64,000 bases of DNA. Source: Bradysia coprophila (Eukaryota; Arthropoda; Insecta; Diptera; Sciaridae). The DNA lies in the NCBI RefSeq assembly GCF_014529535.1, contig NW_023503307.1, positions 1,729,739-1,793,738 of the forward strand, read 5' to 3'. This document shows, piece by piece, positions 59,681 to 64,000 of the stretch. The notes beneath the pieces were generated by a model. That model had not been told where the DNA came from and searched no databases. It saw only the letters and a program-made list of their open reading frames with translations. Position 1 is the stretch's first letter, and each line of letters opens with the position of its first letter. Made by a program: the position numbers and the translations under genes.

Positions 59681-61147
59681 TACCTAACATCACTTCCGCA
59701 ACAGTACGAATCCCTTGCGGAAAAAATCGACTTTGTTGTTATGTAGAAGAACAAACTGACAAATTATAAATGAAAAATCATTTATTTAAATGTGTGTGTG
59801 ACAGCTTCGTGTACAGACAGTAAAAAGGGACTCTTAAGTAAATGTGACGTTTTCGTGTTAGTGGTGTGTGAGTGATATAATTTTCCAATGAATTTTGGGT
59901 CATAATTCCTCTAGATAGTCTACTTCTATGTAAAGAAGTTACTTTCTGTTGGAGAAATGTGTCTATAGTTCGCAAAGTCATAAATTGATACAGAAATTAT
60001 TTTCATTTACAATAAACAAATTTTGCTTCTCTTGAACGAAGAGCCATTAAATAATTTTTTAGTGTAAACAAAGTCTGTCTGTAGTATAACATTTTATTTC
60101 CATTTATATATAGTTAAATGTGGAATACCGACATAAACTGGTTTGAATGAGTTTATTTTGTAATTGGAATCCAATTTTCAAAAAAAAAATCTTCTCAGAC
60201 ATTATTTGCATAATATTTACCTTTGAGGCTACACCGAGAGAAAAAAGAAACACGCAAAAAAATCGAAGTTAGATTTTCCCTGCAAAATTAGAAGTTGTTG
60301 GTATGATTGCATGTGAATTTTAAAATAAAAATTGTTAGCCGACTTCTTCTCAGCGACCATTTTTAAAATAAGATTTTCCCATATTTTCTTACAAACTTAC
60401 CCATTTTTTTTTTTGAAAATCAATGAAAACATTTTCTTAGTCGGGGCCACATGTAAAAAACGATATTTTATATGTTCCAGTTCCTGAATGCTAATATGCG
60501 CGAATATTTTCCAGCATGGAATATGCAACAGTAGATATAATTTCCAAAAAAATCAGAAAATTTTCTGTTTTCTAATGAAAGTTTAAAACTGGTTTGGCCT
60601 AATGACGGCTAAACAAGGACCGATCAATTGTGCGGCGCCCGCAACATTTGTAATAATTTTACCCGTGGGGGAATTATGAGTATACGAACTCATGGAAACA
60701 TTCCCTTCTGTCACAGTTATTGCACGTAAACGCAACGATATCAACTTCGAACGATGTTTCTTTTGATAAAATTTCTAAATACTGTTAGCTTTTTCTGTCT
60801 CACAATGGAATAGTTATTTACGTATCTGTTGTGGACATTAGATTTTAGGCAACTTCGCGAGCTGTAGCCCGAACATAATCTGTGAGTTTGTCGGATATAA
60901 ATAGGCTTATTGGCCACACCTGTCTTATAATTTCATTGAGTTCGCTGACACCACAATCTCGCAATTGAGTGTTATCAGTGTACACAATCCTTGTTTCATC
61001 ATTTTTGGTGCTAATTTATACTTTCAATATTTAGATGAGACAGTCCACTGAGTTGCAAGAAAACCGTGAGCATGATCTATAAGCACTATAAGGTACAATC
61101 TAGTTGAAAATTGTCGAATATGAACTTTTGAAATCTGTCAGATAAGG

Positions 61148-61720
61148 CTTCAGGTTGACCTGAGATTTTTATAAATTTTTATACAAAATTGTAAAATATT
61201 TCAGACGTGAAATATTTTGCTCCGTGATATTTTTCATTCAAAATTAAAACATCTATAAGTAAATTTGATTATAAATCGGTGAATCAAACAGAAGCTTTGA
61301 TTGGATTCTACAGCAAATAAAGTTTTCCTGGTCAAACATGGTCAAGATTCGCTTCCATCAGTTGAAGAAACTGGAAATCTGATTTAAAAAAAACGAATTG
61401 TCCAGCCAAGCATTAATTGTTTCAACGACTTTTGCATGAAGTATATGGATTCAAAGAGGTTATGGGTATGCCTGCTGCCAGAAAGAAATTTTTGGTGCCA
61501 ACAATAGCCTCAAGATTTCATTTAATTTATTAAGTGTAATAAAGTCATATGAAAGAGAAAAAAATATTTCAGGTCGACCTGAAACCTGTCCTGACTCCTG
61601 ACATGGCGACTTAATTACATATTCCAAGTCTCAGGCCATTTTAGGTCAGATCAAAATTTTTCAGGTCAACTCAGGTTTCAGGAAATTTCACCTGTCCTGT
61701 TCCGAACACTGCACATCGTC
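61148..61720. repeat. Dispersed CAGGTYRACCTGA motifs
   Basis: CAGGTTGACCTGA (61151), CAGGTCGACCTGA (61570), CAGGTCAACTCAGG (about 61664), and again TTCAGGTCAACCT near 63960, with AAACCTGTCCTGACTCCTGA and CACCTGTCCTGTTCCGAACA in between. These look like pieces of one dispersed element. A chance role as a nuclear receptor site cannot be judged. Confidence 0.4.
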
Positions 61721-62425
61721 GTTCTACATCCATGTAAAGGGCGAGCCTCAGTTATCTCATTTGATGTTACTTTCTAAAACCATATCAATGAATCCTTCGT
61801 GTACTGATACTACACGTTTGCATGCAGTGAATCGCAAACACTTTCAACATATGCACTCATCTCAGAAAAGTGATTTTGAAGTTAACGTAATCGTCCTGCC
61901 CAAACCGCATTCAATTTTACCAGTTCAAGTATATTAAATTATGTTCCATCCATAACATCGTTAGCAATCAAAGTCAATTGAACGAATTCCGTTCACACCC
62001 AAATATATAAAAAAAAAAATCGTGAAGAGCTCTACACTTTCGTAATCAAGAACAAAGAACAAAAGTAAATCTCCGTTGAACCCACCGCACAATAACGTTT
62101 GACCTACAAAACTCACAAGGTGATTCATCGAAATACATCAGCTCGGTGCCAATAATTGACGTTGCAATTTTAATGTGCGAACAAGAAAGATCTTTGCGAG
62201 ACGTTGTCGGTTGTTGTGCTCATCTCATCGGTTTCGGCTGAAATTGCATGCACGTTGAATAAAAACTTTCCACCTTCTTTCATGGTAATATTTATTTTAC
62301 TGAAATCGTTTTTTTATTACTCTTTTGTACAAATATGGACATTTTATTAACTTAAATATTTTAACACAAATTATCACTGTTGATTGGTGGCAAAAAAAAA
62401 TATCAAAAAATATCCCCTGAATTTC

Positions 62426-63887
62426 TCAATCTTCAAACAGTACATGGACCAGAGATGATAAACTCTCGTACGTTCCCGTCACAAAACCGAATATCGAAAA
62501 AGCCAAAATGAACGCATTTTTAGCAATGAGGAAGGCACTCGGTCCGTCTGGTGTGCCCCAGGCAAGGACTAATTGAATAAGCGGTGGAAACACTAACGCC
62601 AAAGCTGTACTACATAGCGCTCCTACCAGCGATATGAAAATGTTCAAATGTGGTACCAACTCGGCGATAACAACTGTTTGAAAATTACAATATTAAAAAT
62701 CCGGCATGTATGTTACTTGTACAAGCTGTACAAAGTGGAACGAATTATAATTGCTTACACGTGACGAAGACCATAAATGTTCGGAACAGCAGTTCGTACG
62801 AGGTGGAATGTTGAAATGGCCCGAATCTTGATTGAACATTCGGCCACATGATTTGTATTGCAACAAACAATTGAAGCGGATATGTCAGACACATGCCGAT
62901 GCCAACGGCTATTTTAACTACCTGAGCCAGTCTACGAAGGCAGAAGAGAAAAAGAATTAATTTTCAACGGAATTTTTCCATTCTTTTATGGTTTTCATCT
63001 TTACATATCCTGTTCGGGTAGATTTAGTGTCAGGCTTCCGGCAACATTGTCGCCGAATTTCAAATAGCCGAAGAAGCCAAAACTGGTATATAGTATCGTT
63101 GTTAGAATCATACCGACATTTAGCACTCCAAATGCACTACCGAATTGTTCAGGTTTTTTCATGGCATTTTTCAGTGGAAGGACCTGTATACCAGTTACGT
63201 AAACAAGAGTTATTCACGAACAAAACAATTTAATCACTTGCGGCTACTCACCAATGCTATGCCCTCAAAAGCAAACATTGCCTGTAAAAACGCTTATAGA
63301 ATACAAATTACAACAGCGAAAGCAACAGTCAGGATTTACCGTTCCAAAATAAAGTGGCAGCGTTGACACTTCTCCGATATGTTTTCGTTCTGAAATTTGG
63401 GGCACATCTTGAAGAATGTAATAGAACACCACTCCGATACCCCCAGCCATACAAACATTTGCTACAGCCGAAAATGGTGCTAGTAGTTTCAAATTTCGAA
63501 TAAGTGACGGTAACAACATCGGCAGCAATACAAAAAGCATTGTCAGGTTCACGTTAACATCAAATCCGTAATAATTTAAAATCTATTTGAAGAATGTAGC
63601 ACACGAACCAAAGCACAAGAAAAACGAAATTTATTTAATTCATGCACGCATTGGAATGATACAATACCTTAACGCACTTGGTTTAGATTCGAACTGGAAA
63701 ACACGAAATACACGCAACAGAATCCCACTTGTGTGACGCAAATGAAAATGTTGACAATTATCTTGCTGGCTTTAGAAAATTTTTGCAGTTTTCTTGGGCC
63801 ATTTTCGAAGCACAGTTCAACCGTTTCGGCAAAGTCCGGATCTTCTTCCAACTGCAACTTTTCCTTAACTTTTCTCGAACATTTCAA
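62426..63887 (-). CDS. Second SLC36-type amino acid transporter, 3' part
   Basis: Six exons on the minus strand: 63887-63678, 63582-63340, 63281-63252, 63183-63005, 62931-62759 and 62673-62426, all in phase. They correspond to the first paralogue from LKVSKR/LKCSRK to the stop codon. Landmarks are KIIVNIFICVTQVGFCCVYF, LTMLFVLLPMLLPSLIRNLK, LPLYFGT joined to AMFAFEGIAL, KFGDNVAGSLTLNLPEQD, LAQVVKIAVG, IQIMWPNVQSRFGPF and LALVFPPLIQL, ending VHVLFED. Exon lengths mirror the paralogue (210 and 173 nt identical; 179 = 70+109), but three introns of the first gene are absent here and one new intron creates a 30-nt microexon. The N-terminal third, including the GNIG motif, lies beyond the window. 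The family role is proton-coupled uptake of small amino acids. Confidence 0.92.
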
Positions 63888-64000
63888 CTGGAAGGAGATG
63901 TTAATTAAACAATTCGTTTAGATGGAAAACGAGAATATTATTAAGGCAAGGATCGGGTTCAGGTCAACCTTTTTCAATTTTAGATCTCAGATTTCAGATT

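Larger units (their letters stand above)
52553..62425. other. Intergenic region between the two SLC36 paralogues
   Basis: Nearly 10 kb with no gene that I can support. The frames at 54314-54502 and 58209-58463 show no known domain, and I do not call them. The 5' control region of the first SLC36 gene should lie just above 52552. Repeats at 53067-53349, 53543-53685, 56100-56450, 59550-59680 and 61148-61720 are listed separately. Confidence 0.55.

Overview
This is a window of insect nuclear DNA: AT-rich, with spliced genes, short introns, standard GT/AG sites and many small non-autonomous transposons. The gene set (HECW-type ubiquitin ligase, WAC/wacky, a tejas-like LOTUS-Tudor protein, paired SLC36 transporters) points to Diptera. 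A nematoceran fly, such as a fungus-gnat relative, is plausible, but that is inference from gene content and composition only.

Layout. Positions 1-10035 hold no recognisable coding sequence and probably lie inside a long intron of the minus-strand HECW gene, whose first three coding exons are at 13606-10036; its HECT domain is not seen in the window. Positions 13.6-21.9 kb are intergenic and repeat-rich. They include facing arrays of a 43-bp unit carrying the palindrome CGCACCCGGGTGCG, a 5S rRNA-derived fragment and several MITEs. The WAC/wacky gene is complete on the plus strand (21965-29380, 13 coding exons, 680 aa). After its AT-rich 3' flank come two degenerate RNase H fragments of non-LTR retrotransposons. 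A complete minus-strand tejas/TDRD5-like gene follows (36373-33963, 7 exons, 658 aa). At 37.8-39.2 kb an element with inverted ends contains a 146-bp satellite array and an 8-bp microsatellite.

At 40282-42883 lies the most unusual locus: a 13-exon gene for a predicted secreted protein (571 aa) that I cannot assign to any family. All 12 introns are phase 1. The exons form a four-exon block repeated three times, and the mature protein has no cysteine. Beyond it is a repeat-rich gap with 240-bp inverted arms. A complete minus-strand SLC36-type amino acid transporter (52552-47461, 12 exons, 477 aa) follows, then about 10 kb without genes, then the 3' part of a second SLC36 paralogue (63887-62426) that continues beyond the window.

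I derived the four complete or nearly complete gene models by hand from splice sites, reading phase and family similarity. Each closes with consistent phase across every junction. The genes are functionally unrelated (ubiquitin ligase, chromatin/mTOR adaptor, piRNA pathway, unknown secreted protein, amino acid transport); only the two transporters form an evident tandem family.
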